This document shows positions 28,446 to 40,352 of a stretch of DNA of 64,000 nt, in pieces. Origin of the DNA: Hanleya hanleyi (Eukaryota > Mollusca > Polyplacophora > Lepidopleurida > Hanleyidae); NCBI GenBank assembly GCA_036873755.1, contig JAVTVY010045406.1, forward strand, positions 142,635 through 206,634, read 5' to 3'. Under the pieces are notes generated by a model. That model made no database searches. It worked only from the letters and a program-made list of their open reading frames with translations, and had not been told where the DNA came from. The position numbers and the translations under genes are program-made. How positions within the stretch are numbered: the stretch's first letter is position 1; the number at the start of each line of letters is the position of its first letter.

Positions 28446-28636
28446 ACTTTAATGCTAAAAATCAAGGTTCTAATATCAACAGTAACACTCAAATATAACA
28501 TATCTCTCAGATATAACATATATATAAATATTAATATTCATGTCACTGTTCCATTTTTTCTCTAGTTGTATTCCTCTTAAAATGTTGTACTCTGCCTTTG
28601 ACTGGTGTTTGTACAATAAAATCTTGAATCTTGAAT
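28446..28636 (+). mobile_element. 3' end of a LINE/SINE-like retroelement (tail 2)
   Basis: TTGTACTCTGCCTTTGACTG ... GTACAATAAAATCTTGAATC then TTGAAT: an AATAAA signal (28615-28620) followed by a short CTTGAAT tail. The same 3' module (TTGTACTCTG ... AGTACAATAAAA) recurs at 32070-32122. The 5' limit is not visible and no coding part remains. Confidence 0.55.
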
Positions 28637-28869
28637 GATTATTTTGCCGACGAAAGGATTCAGATGGACTCACTCATTACCGCACAATTTCAAATGGTAG
28701 CCCACTTCGAAGAGACAGAAATGACTATGTAGTATTTAACGAGTTGGACACCCCTGTGCGCGAACAATACCTCGCAGTCGTGCAGTTATATTGTGCACTT
28801 TCGGTTGCATGACATTCGGCAAATAGCTATTTTGAATGATTCTCTTTCAGAACACAGCCTCTCTATCCT

Positions 28870-29340
28870 CATTCTCGCAAGCCAGGGCCTTGATTCGCTG
28901 GTATTGATGTTCCCGTCCTCTTCCGCACTCAGAATCCCTTTAGAATAGCATTAATCACTTCTGTAAATTCAATACTTATGTGTATCAGCAGACAATGCGC
29001 AGAAAACATATTGCATTTGACATCATTCTCTCAAGTCAGAGCCCATTTCTGCTAGAATTTACTGGTTCTATACAAAATGTACGTTACTTTGTCAGTTTTA
29101 CGAATGGAAGGACGTCATTTATTAGCAGATGCTGACCATAATAGCGATCTATTTGTCCTTGTTGTCAAAAGCTAGGGCCTTGATTTCCAGGAGAGGTTTT
29201 TTGAGTTTGATTTTGATACTTAGATACCTTTCATATTGACGTTAACTTGGCAGTCATTTTCGTGAATGCAATAATTTGATGTACCAAAAAATAATAACGA
29301 GAATTCGACATCATTCTCTTACACACATACCTTGTTTAGT
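28870..29340. repeat. Degenerate ~150-bp tandem repeat
   Basis: CATTCTC(G/T)CAAG(C/T)CAG(G/A)GCC and variants recur near 28875, 29025, 29170 and 29320, each followed by related CTTGATTxxCTGG and ATTAxCxxTT words. Similarity is low but the spacing is regular, suggesting an old tandem array. Confidence 0.45.
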
Positions 29341-30890
29341 GAACTAGCCCTGACATTTTCCACTTAAATTACCTTCGAAAAGGCAAGGTCGAACTTGTCA
29401 GATGAGATGATATTTCCTAAGAATGAAATAGTTAATGTCTTGGTATTGACTCGCTGCATGGGAAATAGTGTCAAGGTATTTAGTTTGCAGGTGATACAGA
29501 AACTTAATTAATTAGTCTAATTGAATATCAAGACTGTCACAGGCCTTAATTTAATAGTGAAAAGTGTCATTATGCCTCTTGGACAGTTTGATAAAGCCTT
29601 CAACCCCATTCCATAGTTTCACAGATCAGAGTGATAGACCTTATACTAAATTCATTGGAAATTAAGGAAATATAAACTTTCCATTATGCTCGGCAACGTA
29701 AGCGAGAAGGGAGACTGAAGAGCGTAGATTTTTGCGCTATGACTAAACCCTTGAAATTTATTTGGATTCTAAATATTTGAAAGCCTTTTTGATTTGCAAA
29801 AATCAACGGCTGAACCGAATGTTTTGAAATTTGGCATACACGATACTTATACCAAGATATTGCCAAACCGATAATTGTGACTTCGTCTGTCAATTCAGTA
29901 TAGACGGCATGGACCAGTCAAAATCGTTGGATTTTGAACGGGGAAAGTGAATATATATATATATATGGTATCAGACCTATTAGGCAATTCCTACAACTGT
30001 GAGTTAGAAGCTGAAAATTACTTCCCTGGGCGTGAAAACACTGGCAGATGTTGTTTTTTCTACCATTACCACTACCTCCGCTGATATGCCTTTCACTGTA
30101 TTATTGCCACTGCCGCAGGTTTTGACTACAATGTAGTCATTTCTCACTTGTTTATATCTGTGTAGAAAGCATGAGGAATTGTGGTGTAAACAACACTTAG
30201 CAAGGTTCATGACTACGTTCTAAGGAAAGCTTAGTTTTACCGTATGCCAGCATACAAATATATTTGAACATCTTAGCAATAAATTCTGATCGTTCTTAGA
30301 GAACAACATACCTGAACATGGTTTTGATAAATGTAAAGAGAAGCTAGACAGCAAGAACAACATTCCTATCCGCTACAGTACAGCGTGGTCACGTGATGGA
30401 TGTGACAGTCACCCCAGAACACGGATCGCGCCACAAAGATAGTCTATCAAAAATGCGGAAAGGATCTCTGCATACTATAAGTTTAGGTGAAATTACACGG
30501 TTATGATAGATTTTGCTCGGTTTTGTCCATAGGACTAAAATGCATACACATTAAGACATAAATTAAAACAAATAGAATATGAGTACATTAAACCGTCAGA
30601 CATTAAGACAGAAGAATTAAGACACTAAAAACAATAGGACATTAAAAGAAACATCATACAAGAAACATAAACATGATATACGGTGATATAAATACATAAA
30701 GAAAATACCCCTACCAAGATCATATAACTGTATCAAATGGGTCACACTGGATTTCAGAGCAGAGCTGCAGCGACTTTTTAACCTGTAACTGAAATGTATT
30801 TTTATGTTTGTATACGCTCATTAGGACCGTTATTGGCGGTGCATGTCATCCAATGTCCTCTCGTTTTTTTTATATATGGATTCATGTATT
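29341..30890. other. Intergenic AT-rich stretch, no supported gene
   Basis: No coding signal. It contains an (AT)n run at about 29950-29967 and, at 30550-30660, a low-complexity A-rich stretch with repeated ACATTAAGACA/GACATTAA words. Confidence 0.6.
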
Positions 30891-31850
30891 CATTCGTTGT
30901 GAAATCAAATGCAATCATTAACTAAGTCAATCTGAAGTTACTGAAATTTTGTTCTCTATAAGCAGGTTTTCTACGTCTTATTGCACAGTTAATTACTGCT
31001 GCCAAGTTTGAAATAAAATGTAATATGTTCCGAAATATCGCACATTTTTCGTTATAATCTTTGTAAATTTCCGTGACGGAATCACAGTGGAAGTTCACCG
31101 TAACGCGTTTTGACTCGTTGTTAACTTGCTTGTCTAATTCTTTTGCTGCTCTGTTTCGATCTGATTATCCGAATATGACATTTCTTACTAACATACAGTA
31201 CCCAAAGATGATAGCATTTTTTTCCTCGTGAGAACGAAGTGAATGGGTTATCACAGGGGTTACATATAGTCTGTGACGGAATCACAAAAAAACCTGACAG
31301 GATCACGAGTGCGCATTTTGAATTGTCTCCATAAAAGGGCTTTATTAATTACACATTTTCTGCAAAAAATATTCCTAACATGATTTTTTTCACATCTAAT
31401 TATAATATATACATGTACACTTCGAGCTCTTATTTTGACCATTGTGTAGTTGCTGTCAAATGCATATCTTTTCTACAGATGTTTAAAAATAGTATACTTT
31501 TCAGTTAAATGCAAGTTTTCTTCCTTGATAATTTTAAATTTCCCGAATTTTCCCGGTTTATAAATTGTGGGAAATAAAATTCCCGTTTAAAACACATCTT
31601 GTCTGTTATTGGCATGTTCCTGGAGATTATAGGAAGCGAAACAAAAAAACAGCATGATCTACGAAATAAATGTGGCGTGAACGTTGTGTGAAAAATGTTT
31701 TTGGTGACGGCGGCTTTTACGTCGAATTCCTGCAACCTGTGATTCATAAGTGTTTAATTATTTGTCAAATCAATTGCAATCATTTACCGTTAATGTGTGA
31801 TTCTCATGTCTTATATGGGAGCTTGCAATCAGGAAATAAAATGTATTAAC
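30891..31850. repeat. Diverged duplicated segment
   Basis: AATCAAATGCAATCATTAAC ... GAAATAAAATGTAAT (30904-31024) reappears as AATCAATTGCAATCATTTAC ... GAAATAAAATGTATT (31767-31847). The palindromic word GTGACGGAATCAC occurs at about 31074 and 31273. The copies are old, and no gene is visible between them. Confidence 0.5.
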
Positions 31851-32039
31851 TGACTGGGGTTTCTAGAACTTGAGTAATCCGGTCTGGTAAAAATGACGTC
31901 CTTTTTGTCTTTCTTGAGAAGTCACTGCGCAGGTCCCCCAAGTAGTCCCTCAACCACCTCGCTGGGGGTGTAATAATACGAAAACTTACCTCTGGCCGAG
32001 TGGATTTCTGGGAGCGGAAACGGAAACGTCGCACCTGTT

Positions 32040-32122
32040 TGTTTACTTTCTTATTTGTTCTAATTTTTATGTGTTTTGTACTCTGTCTCAACTGGGATGC
32101 TCAGTACAATAAAAAATCTTAT
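32040..32122 (+). mobile_element. 3' end of a LINE/SINE-like retroelement (tail 3)
   Basis: TTTTGTACTCTGTCTCAACT GGGATGCTCAGTACAATAAA followed by AAATCTTATC; AATAAA at 32108-32113. It matches the 3' module of tail 2. Only the tail is recognisable. Confidence 0.5.
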
Positions 32123-32150
32123 CATGCGCACAATTAATTTTCGGCGAAAC

Positions 32151-32449
32151 CAATCTCGCATTCGTCTATTTCCGTATTGGCGGAAATTAGCCCAGTTGCT
32201 GAGTTCTGGGGATATATTACTATTATTCAACTAAACATAGTTTTGTATAATTTGAATGAATTATGTTTGTTTGGTTAAAATTAACTTCATTTCACAATAA
32301 AATGCGATCGGATCGCTCGATTAGCAAATGCACTATTTCGTAGCCGGCTCACTACTTGATCGCCATACACTTCCCACAGACGGGGAGTTGTGCGTTCCAT
32401 GTGAGAGGCTAGATTCCGCTGAATACGGAAATAGCCGAACGTGAGATTG
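32151..32449. mobile_element. Small inverted-repeat element (MITE-like)
   Basis: CAATCTCGCATTCGTCTATT...GCGGAAATTAGC (32151-32191) is the imperfect inverse of GCTAGATTCCGCTGAATACG...GTGAGATTG (32408-32449). The ~41-bp terminal inverted repeats enclose ~216 bp with no gene. Flanks read AAAC| and |ACCA, so a target duplication is at best 2 bp and not convincing. Confidence 0.65.
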
Positions 32450-32907
32450 ACCAGCCACCAGTCAGATTTTTGGACTGGATTCCGGGTCGGGCGGACATCG
32501 CCGGATATGACATCATATATAGTAAAATAGATGTTTGCCGAACATTTCGATTACTTTTCAAGTCTGCATAATACCTCTGTTGAGCTGGCGTTAAAAATAA
32601 TTATCTGGAGATTATTTTTCCTGCTTATCTGCACAGAGAATATGAAAATTAGTTGCTCATGTGCAAAACTGAAGGAGTTGTTCGGCCGGATTAAAACTGA
32701 ACCGTGCGTACGTGGGTTTTCCCCTAGATGTCATAGCAACGTAGTAATATTCAACTTCTGCCATTAGAGGCAGGGATGATAAATGAGCCTGTGAAAGGGA
32801 GCATGCGCTGTTGAGAGGATGGTAGTCCCTATGAGCATGAGGCCAACCCTGTGAAAGAGCAGATCGGCTGTTCAGTTATTAGCATGACCCATTTATCCCG
32901 TTGGAGA

Positions 32908-33215
32908 TAGTGAAACACAGCAACGCCGCAAAGCCGCTGTGCAGAAACTGATAGTTTCCCAGCTAATCCGATGTGAAGCCCTGGCTTGGTTGACATTGAG
33001 AATTTAAATATCCACACACATCATATCCGATCAAGAATTATAACCTGTTGTCATATCTAGGCCTACCTAGCAACGCCGCAAAGCCGCTGTGTAGTAATTG
33101 ACAGTATGCAAACTAACAGAAGACCGCAACGCCGCTGTTTAGAATTAAAAGTTCGGAAAGATGTACGTCCAAAGGTTACAAGACCGCAGCGCCGCTGTTT
33201 AAAATTGAAAGTTCG
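32908..33215. repeat. Short repeat family around CAACGCCGCAAAGCCGCTGT
   Basis: CAACGCCGCAAAGCCGCTGT occurs at about 32919 and 33070, and derivatives (CCGCAACGCCGCTGTTTAGA, CCGCAGCGCCGCTGTTTAAA) at about 33124 and 33184. The last three are spaced close to 57-60 bp and share a following (A/G)AATT(A/G)AAAGTTCG. GC-rich motif in AT-rich surroundings; no gene seen. Confidence 0.7.
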
Positions 33216-33240
33216 TAAAGACAAAGGCCAAGGCCTACAT

Positions 33241-33900
33241 ACAAATCCTTTCTGTAATATAACCCCGACCACCCACCCCATATTTCTGAAAAGTGTTATT
33301 TATCTAAATGGCGTTCGCTATCGCGAAGTCCAAAACTAGGCTCGTTTCCCGTGATATCTTACATGAAGTATGTACCCAGAAAACAAAGCCTTACTATTAA
33401 AAAGGGTTGTATGATTCGAGATAAAATGCAACGTGGCGCGTTTTAACAGGAGACATTCATCAGGATGTATCCAGAATGTAAGATCTCACAGTTCCATTGA
33501 ACTACACAAGCGATTAATTATTTTCCCTCTGTTTTCCAGCCGTTACTGTTAATCCTGCATAATAGTTACTTACATACGCTTTTGTTCATTATTGGAAACT
33601 TGAATTTAATTTACGTATTAGTCCGACGAAATAGTAACACATTGACAAGCTAATAGATGCGAATTGTCCTCTCGATTGAGGGGTGTGGATTTTGTGGAAT
33701 ACAGGTACCAGTGTTCGAAAACTGATCAGCAAAAAAAGCATTTCAGACAGCGAAACAAATATATTATGTTGTACATAGTCTCATTGCATGTAAAATATCT
33801 TGTCATTCTTGCTATCTTGCAGTAAATTCTCACCAAATTATCAACACCGGTCAGTCAGGAGCTACAAGAATCGAAACTCACAGCTGTGAACATTATAGTA
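33241..33900. other. Intergenic, nothing recognised
   Basis: AT-rich sequence without repeats or frames that I can support. Confidence 0.5.
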
Positions 33901-33944
33901 ATACATGCTCCCCCCCCCCCGACATGCGCACTTTTGTAAACCAA

Positions 33945-34226
33945 AAGGCGACGCGCGACGCGAATGTCCGTCGCGCGTCGACTTTTTAAAAGTCGACGCG
34001 CGACGGAAAAAGTCGACGTCGCGTTTTGAAAGGCGACGTCGCCCTCTCCGTCGCGCGTCGCGCGTCGACTTTTACAATGTTAGGAGATAGGGCAAAAGTC
34101 GACGTCGACTTTTGAAACACGACGTCGAGTTTTGGCCTATCTCTTTAACATTGCAAAAGGCGACGCGCGACGGAGAGGGCGACGTCGCGTTTCAAAACGC
34201 GACGTCGACTTTTCGCGTCGCGCGAG
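33945..34226. repeat. CpG-saturated foldback of GTCGAC / GACGTC / GCGCGACG words
   Basis: About 280 bp composed almost only of GTCGACGCGCGACGG, GGCGACGTCGCG and AAAAGTCGACGTCGACTTTT. It is an extended palindrome: the segment from about 34034 (GCGACGTCGCCCTCTCCGTC) is mirrored, inverted, down to about 34187 (GACGGAGAGGGCGACGTCGC), with the centre near 34110, and TAGGAGATAGGGC / GCCTATCTCTTTAACATTGC pairing between the blocks. Shorter palindromes nest on each side. A run of C precedes it at 33910-33920. No open frame of interest. Class unknown; a MITE or foldback core is plausible. Confidence 0.8.
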
Positions 34227-34418
34227 ATCAAATTGGCCCAAATAGAACACCATAGGAAAGCGCCTTAGATCACTCGACTACCGAATAAAAATACAATATT
34301 GCACCCATTGAATGCATGCCAGAATTGTTCGCTATATCTTGTTTAGGTTCATACTGAAGGCTTCGAGTTATTAAAATGGTAACAGCTGCACTGATGTCAG
34401 CAAACATCAAAGACTTAA

Positions 34419-34842
34419 CATTATCTGACCTGGGCTTTTTGAGACGTATCCTCGCCTGGATATTTGTCTTACCCTTTCAGCTAGGGGGCTGAAACTTACC
34501 ACACCATGCCCTTGGGGCTAGCTCTACCAAAAAATGTAAAAACAATCCAAGATGGCCTCTTCGATGACGTCACAGTGACGGCATATTTAAAAACGGCATT
34601 TTTTGGTCGATTTTTCGATCAAATTTTCTGAATTTTTCATTGTCGCCATTTTGAATTTACCCATGATCCTCTGCTCGGGGGGGTCATGCAAATATGCTCA
34701 AAATGCTCCCAATATGATAAACTATGAAGTCACGAAGTTTCAGCTCTCTATTTTTTGTCGTTCCGGAGATAACGCAGAAAGTTTGGTAGGGGGGGCTATT
34801 TCGTCCGCCCCCCCCCCCCCCCCCCCCGCAGGCCAGGTAGGG
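34419..34842 (+). mobile_element. TTAA-flanked MITE, copy 1 (piggyBac-like ends)
   Basis: Bounded by TTAA at 34415-34418 and 34843-34846. Left end CATTATCTGACCTGGGC, right end GCAGGCCAGGTAGGG; the ends are inverted repeats of each other. Internal landmarks shared with the other copies: AAACTTACCACACCATGCCC, TCCAAGATGGCC, GATGACGTCACAGTGACGGC and TTTGTCGTTCCGGAGATA. A long C-run sits at about 34808-34828. No coding capacity. Insertion lies inside the segmental repeat, after CATCAAAGAC. Confidence 0.85.
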
Positions 34843-35871
34843 TTAAAATTAAACGAGCATGATGTATACAGAGGTTATCTGAAATTTCATCGTACACGTT
34901 TACAAACAAAGCCCATTCCAATTGTTGTACGTCTTCGGACACCAGTATCAAATACTTCTTTGACGAGATAAATTTAGATTTGCGTCCAGTCGAGTCACAA
35001 AGAACGTTTATAGAATCTCCGTCATTGACTGGATTTTCTTTCCATTTTCTCCGCAATGAAGTCATAAATGAAATGCATCTAGCTAGGGCATATTTTCTTG
35101 ATTAAAAACTTCAGGTCAAGTATATTTTCCTGAAGAGAAACATGAAAAGTGACATTGTTTTCTATTACATTTTCCTGTCACATCGACAGTGGAATAGCAG
35201 CTACTTATACCGTATCAACAGTTTAGAAACGTTCGTAACGTTTTAATATATAAAGTTCTCAGAACGGCTAACTCGAGATCTACCGGTAGGCGTCGGAGAC
35301 GACATTCAATGTTCAGCAGTCGTCCACACAGACGTAAATAATGAAATGCAAACAATGAAAAACAAATAAAAATAAATAACACATAAGATGATTTACTGCA
35401 AGCGAGAAGCGGTCTACCGTATCAGTAATGACAGCAAGACATCATGTAACTGACCAGCTTTCCTAATCGAAATGAATTTCCGATTCGTTCTCTGGAGTGA
35501 AATGTATCTCAACCATGCTTTGATTGTGACTGTCCATTTGAAACCCACGGAGATGTAAAACACATGACATTCAAACGGCCTCAAATCATTTATTTTACTG
35601 GTCTGCCGCAGTCAAACAAAAAAGAAAATCAGTGTGTCAAATGAAAACTTATATGACGGTTTGTTACTTAAAAAACGCGTACATGTCGAGTCTTTTAAAA
35701 TGAGCTGGTCTTTAAAAGAATACTGATCAGCGATACGGATTTGATATTTTTGGCATCATTGAAAACTGTTGGCTGCTTCTGTCTTGCAGGAAAGTAGCTT
35801 GGTTTTATGTATACTATGATTTATCCTTTTAATTTGGTGTTAATGTTATTATATGAACTAGGTCTTTGGAT

Positions 35872-35927
35872 TGTGGACGCGGAAATTCTTCAATGGACAA
35901 TGGCTGAATATTGAGTGACGGACTATC
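35872..35927 (+). repeat. Dispersed repeat family around GACGCGGAAATTC (representative)
   Basis: TGGACGCGGAAATTCTTCAA then TGGACAATGGCTGAATATTG. Relatives on the plus strand lie at about 38957-39003, 54920-54970 and 56108-56160, and on the minus strand at about 35303-35340, 36975-37030 and 63888-63945. In two plus copies it is preceded by a longer shared block containing CATCAxTGAAAACTGTT (35757, 38838); a third copy of that block is at about 57213. The family is scattered through 35-64 kb and is diverged. Confidence 0.7.
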
Positions 35928-37578
35928 GGTCGATACTTGGTGTAAGAACGCATTGTTGAGGCTTTTGTTGAGGCTTTTGTGCAGCTGAAAAGGGTCACGT
36001 CTAGACGCATTGTTGAGCTCAGACAGGCTATTGCAGGCTTTGTCTTGTGCGTTCTTACACCAAGTATAAACCGTCGCTTGTATGTACAATATGCTATTGT
36101 CAATTCTATGTTGATGTAATTTGATCTCTTTTGCTTAATTTAAAACAGGTTCATTGTATTACTTCGCTTCAAATTAATTCAAATTATTTTTTAGCTCAAT
36201 TTTCCTATTCGCATTGAAACACGCACCATCGCCCATTGAAGGTACTTTCGCATATATATTGACTTTGGGGATTGATATTCATAGATATATTCATGACTAA
36301 GCGCCTAGTGTTCGAATAGCATCTGTTTTAATTATTATAGAGAATTTCTTTGAAGCGGTAAACGATCATAGTACGGCCTTCATGCCATAAAGCTCACCAG
36401 GTGGCGGATGAAAACAATCTTCAATATACAATCGTGTCACCGTTCATAATCACGATTGTCCGTGATATCTGCTGTAAGATCAGGTTGCAGGTTTCGAGTT
36501 ATTCAAATGTAACAGCTGCATTGATGTCGCAAACATCAAAGACTCAACCTTGTATTTAACATGAAACGAAACTGATGTATACACAGGCTATCTGGAATTT
36601 CATCGTACACGTTTACAGATAAAGCTCGTTTCGTCCAGTTATTGTAAGTGTACAGACACCAGTATCAAATGCCGATTTAACGAAATAAATTGAGACTTCC
36701 AGTTGAGTCACATAGAACGTTTATAGAATCTCCGTCATTTACTGGATTTTCTTCCAATTTTTTCCGCAATGAAAATACTGCATTCATACTGGATTTTCCA
36801 GAAGAGAAACGTATGCAAAGTGGCATTGTTTTCAGTTACATTCCTTTCTTTCACATCCAGAGTAGAACGAGGAAATACTTTTTCCATATAATTTTTTCAG
36901 AAACATTCATACCGTAAAGTTTTAGCATACAAATTTTTCAGAACGTTAACCCGAGACATAGTCGTCAGATTTCGGCAATTAATATTCAGCCGTTGTCCAT
37001 AGAAGATTTTTCGCGTCAATAATCCAAGAACTCTTTCGTACAACATCAAAATGGAAATTAAACTAAAATATAAAAAAGCATAAAGAAGATAGTTTATTGC
37101 GAGAAGCTGTCAACCGTTTCAATAATGACGACAAGACATCACATCACTGACTAGTATTCTTCATCAGAATTAATTTTCAAGTCGCTCTCTGTAGTGAAAT
37201 GTATCTCAATCATGCTTTGATTGTGACTGTCGAATTGAAAACCATGGGGATGTAAAACACAAGACGTTCGAACGGCCCGTAAGGATTTTTATTACTGGCC
37301 TGCAGGAGTCTCGTAAATAGATCAGAGTACTAAATGGGATTTTACATGAAGGTTTGTTTCTAAACGCTGCCTACCTGTCGAGTCTTTTAAATGAACTGGT
37401 CTTATATAATATGTTCCTCTGATCAAGACCGGTTCCTTGCATTACTTCGCTTCAATTTATTTCAATTTATTTTTTAGATACATTTTCCCTTTCGCATCGA
37501 AACACGCGCATCATCGCCCATTGAAGATATGTTCTCATGTATGACGACTTTCTGCATTGGTTTTCAGAGACATGTTAA

Positions 37579-38095
37579 CCCTATCTGATGTGGACTTTTT
37601 AAGACCTGTTCATGTATGGGAGTGGGGGGGGGGAGGGGGGTGGCATTTCGGCCCCCCTATTAATTTGTCTTACGCCTCGAGCTTGGGGCTGCAACTTACT
37701 ACACTATACCCTTGGATCAAGCTTTACCAGAAAATGTAAAGAAATGATGGTCATTTGTATGACGTCACAGTGACGTCATCCGGCATTTGTTGTTCGATTT
37801 TTAAAAATTTTTATTGATGTAGTTTGTCCACAAAGATTGCGTGATAATTAATGAATATTAATCTGATGTGAAAATAAGTCAGTTTTTGCTCACTTTTTCT
37901 CGCGGAAAAGCAGAAATATTGAAGAAAATTACGAAAACATAACTTTGCTGGTATCCCGCATGGCCATACCTTACGAGGGATATGCAAATAGGCTCAAAAT
38001 GACTCCAATATGATAAACTTCAAAGTCACGGAGTGGCAGCTCTCATTTTTTCTCGTTTCTGAGATAGCACAGAAAGTTGGTATGGGGGAGGGGTG
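37579..38095 (+). mobile_element. TTAA-flanked MITE, copy 2
   Basis: TTAA at 37575-37578 and 38096-38099. Left end CCCTATCTGATGTGGACTTT; the right end is degraded (GGGGGAGGGGTG). It carries intact paired CRE octamers, TGACGTCACAGTGACGTCAT, near 37760. It interrupts the segmental tandem repeat after TTTTCAGAGACATG. Confidence 0.82.
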
Positions 38096-38997
38096 TTAAA
38101 AAAGATATGCAACCAGATTATAGTTTCCATCTTGACAGAGTTCTGCTTTATCAAGGTTCAAGGAACTTTAAATTTAAGTACTGGAACCATGGATACCATG
38201 GTTGGTCGGTTCACCCAGGTGTCGGTATACACAGATTCACTGTATAGTGAAACTCTTTGAAGCAGTAAACCATCACAATACGGTTTTCATGTTATGAAGC
38301 GGCAGAACATTCTTGAATATACAACCTTGCAACCGTTCATAATCACGACAGTTCGCGATATCTGGTACACGATCAGGTTGAGGTTTCGAGTTATTCAAAT
38401 GTAACAGCTGCAATCTCGACAAACACCAAATGCTCAATTGTGCATTTAAAATTAAACAAATCTCACATGTACACTGGATATCTTGAATTTCATCGTACAC
38501 GTTTAGAGATAAAGCTGACATTTAACTTATTTCCAGTACACCTTAAGTATCAAAATGATTGTTGTTTGAATGTAAACGTTCTGATGACGTCTGTTGAAAT
38601 GTATCCCATGAAAATTGTCAATCCACCTTCCTTAGCTTAGAGTTGAGATGTTTTAGATATGAATTAATGAGAAACAAATAAACACATGACTGCGTTCTTC
38701 ATACATACGGGAATGACCGCGAATGTGAAAGAGCGATATGCAGAACATCATACAAATCAGTGGAGTGAGTGGAGTGCAAATAATAATGGTCGGAGATTAG
38801 GATTTTATGTATAGAACATCATCATGTCTTGTTGACATCACTGAAAACTGTTAACCGCTTTTCTCTTGTGGGAAATCGTCTTGTATTTTTATTATTTTTA
38901 TTTCATACACATTTGGAATCGGTGTTAACTGTCATACGGATTAGGTCTTTTAATTTTTGACGCGGAAATTCATTTATGGACGACGGCTGAATATTGA

Positions 38998-39267
38998 TTG
39001 TCAGATCTCGGGCTTGATGATCAAGGCCAACATCCCAAAAGAAATTCTGGAATTTCATTGACCTGTGGGGTTTGGAAGGAAAAAGACCATAAAGATTATG
39101 TGATTGATAAATCTGTTTTAGCAACGGACTGTTATACAACCGAATTGGGAAATGCGGAGCGTGTATGTGACGTAGTATTCCAAGAAATTGGCAGGGACAA
39201 ACGATATCATATCAGTTTCTGTACATACAAGACTGTCCCTGATGCTAAAAAAAAGTATCAGCATTAA
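38998..39267 (+). other. Hypothetical open frame, protein-like composition
   Basis: From about 39030 the plus frame reads a mixed-composition segment (TCGVWKEKDHKDYVIDKSVL ... FQEIGRDKRYHISFCTYKTV) ending at a stop at 39265-39267, followed by AATTAG but no clear poly(A) signal. The 5' part overlaps the dispersed GACGCGGAAATTC repeat, so the annotated ATG is doubtful. If real it would be a terminal exon. No family recognised; it may equally be chance. Confidence 0.25.
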
Positions 39268-39284
39268 TTAGTCCTCGTTCAACT

Positions 39285-39436
39285 GTCTTCGTTCAACGGT
39301 CAGCGGTTTTCCCCATCACTATGCCATGATATTTCCTAAGCGCTATTCCGTCTTCGTTCATTTTCCGTTCCTTTCATTATTCACTTCAGTCCGTTCCGTT
39401 CCTTTCGTTCATCGTTCCGGTATTAAAAAGTTCAAA
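39285..39436. repeat. CGTTC-rich low-complexity target sequence (left flank)
   Basis: Degenerate CGTTCATCGTTCC/TTCCGTTCC words. Together with the sequence right of 46992 it matches the inverse of 50961-51042: GTTCATCGTTCCGGT, then ATGA(G/A)CGCAAAC, then AACAGAAT(C/G)C and GGATAGAA. It is therefore the interrupted target of the 7.5-kb element. Confidence 0.75.
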
Positions 39437-39444
39437 TGAGCGCA
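39437..39444. repeat. Target site duplication, left (TGAGCGCA)
   Basis: TGAGCGCA immediately left of the element, repeated exactly at 46985-46992. A 6-bp parse (GAGCGC with AGTAG...CTACT ends) is also possible because the ends are partly symmetrical. Confidence 0.85.
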
Positions 39445-39712
39445 GTAGTATATATAACGGGTATCGGGCCTAGTTTCACCCGGATGTAGAGGTCATTTGA
39501 GGAGGATTTGAGGAGGAGAGGTCAAGTGCACTATAGTTCCGGCAGAATGACCAAAAGCTACCTCCAACACAGGAGAGTTCCAATTGCTGCAGGGGATGTA
39601 TTCATCCGCGGTGATGCGGTCTGGCAGCGGTTTTGACGGTGATTCGGTCGCGGGAAAAAGCTTCCGCGGAGAAAAAGTAGTCCCTAGATGAAATGGTCCG
39701 ATGGGGTCGATT

Positions 39713-40200
39713 GAGGTATCAAAGTGAAGCATTCGTGAAGGGGCATCTGATGAGCTGGGTGTGGGGTTGAAATATCGGCATTCTGCGCATGCGCGGTGGC
39801 CCAAGGGTATGAAAATAGCCGTTTTGGGATGTAGGGGAGCCCCTAATGGTCCAATGGGGTCGAGAGAGGTATCAAAGTGAAGCATTCGTGAAGGGGCATC
39901 TGCTGGGCTGGGTGTGGGGCTGAAATATCGGCATTCTGCGCATGCGCGGTGGCCAAAGGGTATGAAAATAGACGTTTTGGAGCTTGGGGAGCCCCTAATG
40001 GTCCAATGGAGTCGAGTGAGGTATCAAAGTGAATCATTCGTGAAGGGGCATCTGCTGGGCTGGGTGTGGGGTTGAAATACCGACAATCTGCGCATGCGCG
40101 GTGGTCAAAGGGTATGGAAATAGACGTTTTGAGAGCTAGGAGAGTCCCTAATGGGCCGATGGAGTTGAGTGAGGTATCAAAGTGAAGCCTAGGTGAGGGG
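39713..40200. repeat. 153-bp subrepeats, outer left block
   Basis: GAGGTATCAAAGTGAAGC begins at 39713, 39866, 40018 and 40171 (spacing 152-153 bp). Each unit reads ...GGGGCATCTG(A/C)TGxGCTGGG..., TTGAAATATCGGCATTCTGC, GCATGCGCGGTGGCC and ATGGTCCAATGGGGTCGAG. The first three units are absent from the right arm. Confidence 0.93.
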
Positions 40201-40204
40201 GCAT

Positions 40205-40352
40205 CTGATGGGCTGGGTGGGTGCATGTAAAATTTTTCCTGAAAAAAAACGGAACACGGACTTTATCGAAAAATCCGGGAAAATGCCTATATGGGGTATG
40301 GGGGCATATAGGTCGCCGGGCTTAACGGGGCTTGCCTATCAATAGAGTTATG
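40205..40352. repeat. ~145-bp direct repeat within each arm
   Basis: GGTGGGTGCATGTAAAATTT ... CTATCAATAGAGTTAT is repeated at about 41758-41900, and the inverted counterparts are at about 45155-45297 and 46695-46850. It includes CGGACTTTATCGAA(A/C)AATC and ATATGGGGTATGGGGG. Each arm therefore has an internal duplication of its own, bounding the inner 153-bp block. Confidence 0.85.

Larger units (their letters stand above)
34330..38540. repeat. Degenerate segmental tandem copies (three units)
   Basis: Landmarks recur in the same order: TTTCGAGTTATTCAAATGTA ACAGCTGCA (34365 variant, 36495, 38386); TTTCATCGTACACGTTTA (34887, 36599, 38489); ATAGAATCTCCGTCATT (35011, 36724); ATCATGCTTTGATTGTGACT (35513, 37209); CATTACTTCGCTTCAA (36157, 37440); and GAAGCGGTAAACGATCA / GAAGCAGTAAACCATCA (36352, 38261). 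Corrected for the two MITE insertions, the period is roughly 1.4-1.7 kb. Copies are well diverged, without a conserved frame, so this is an old tandem duplication of non-coding DNA. Confidence 0.75.
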
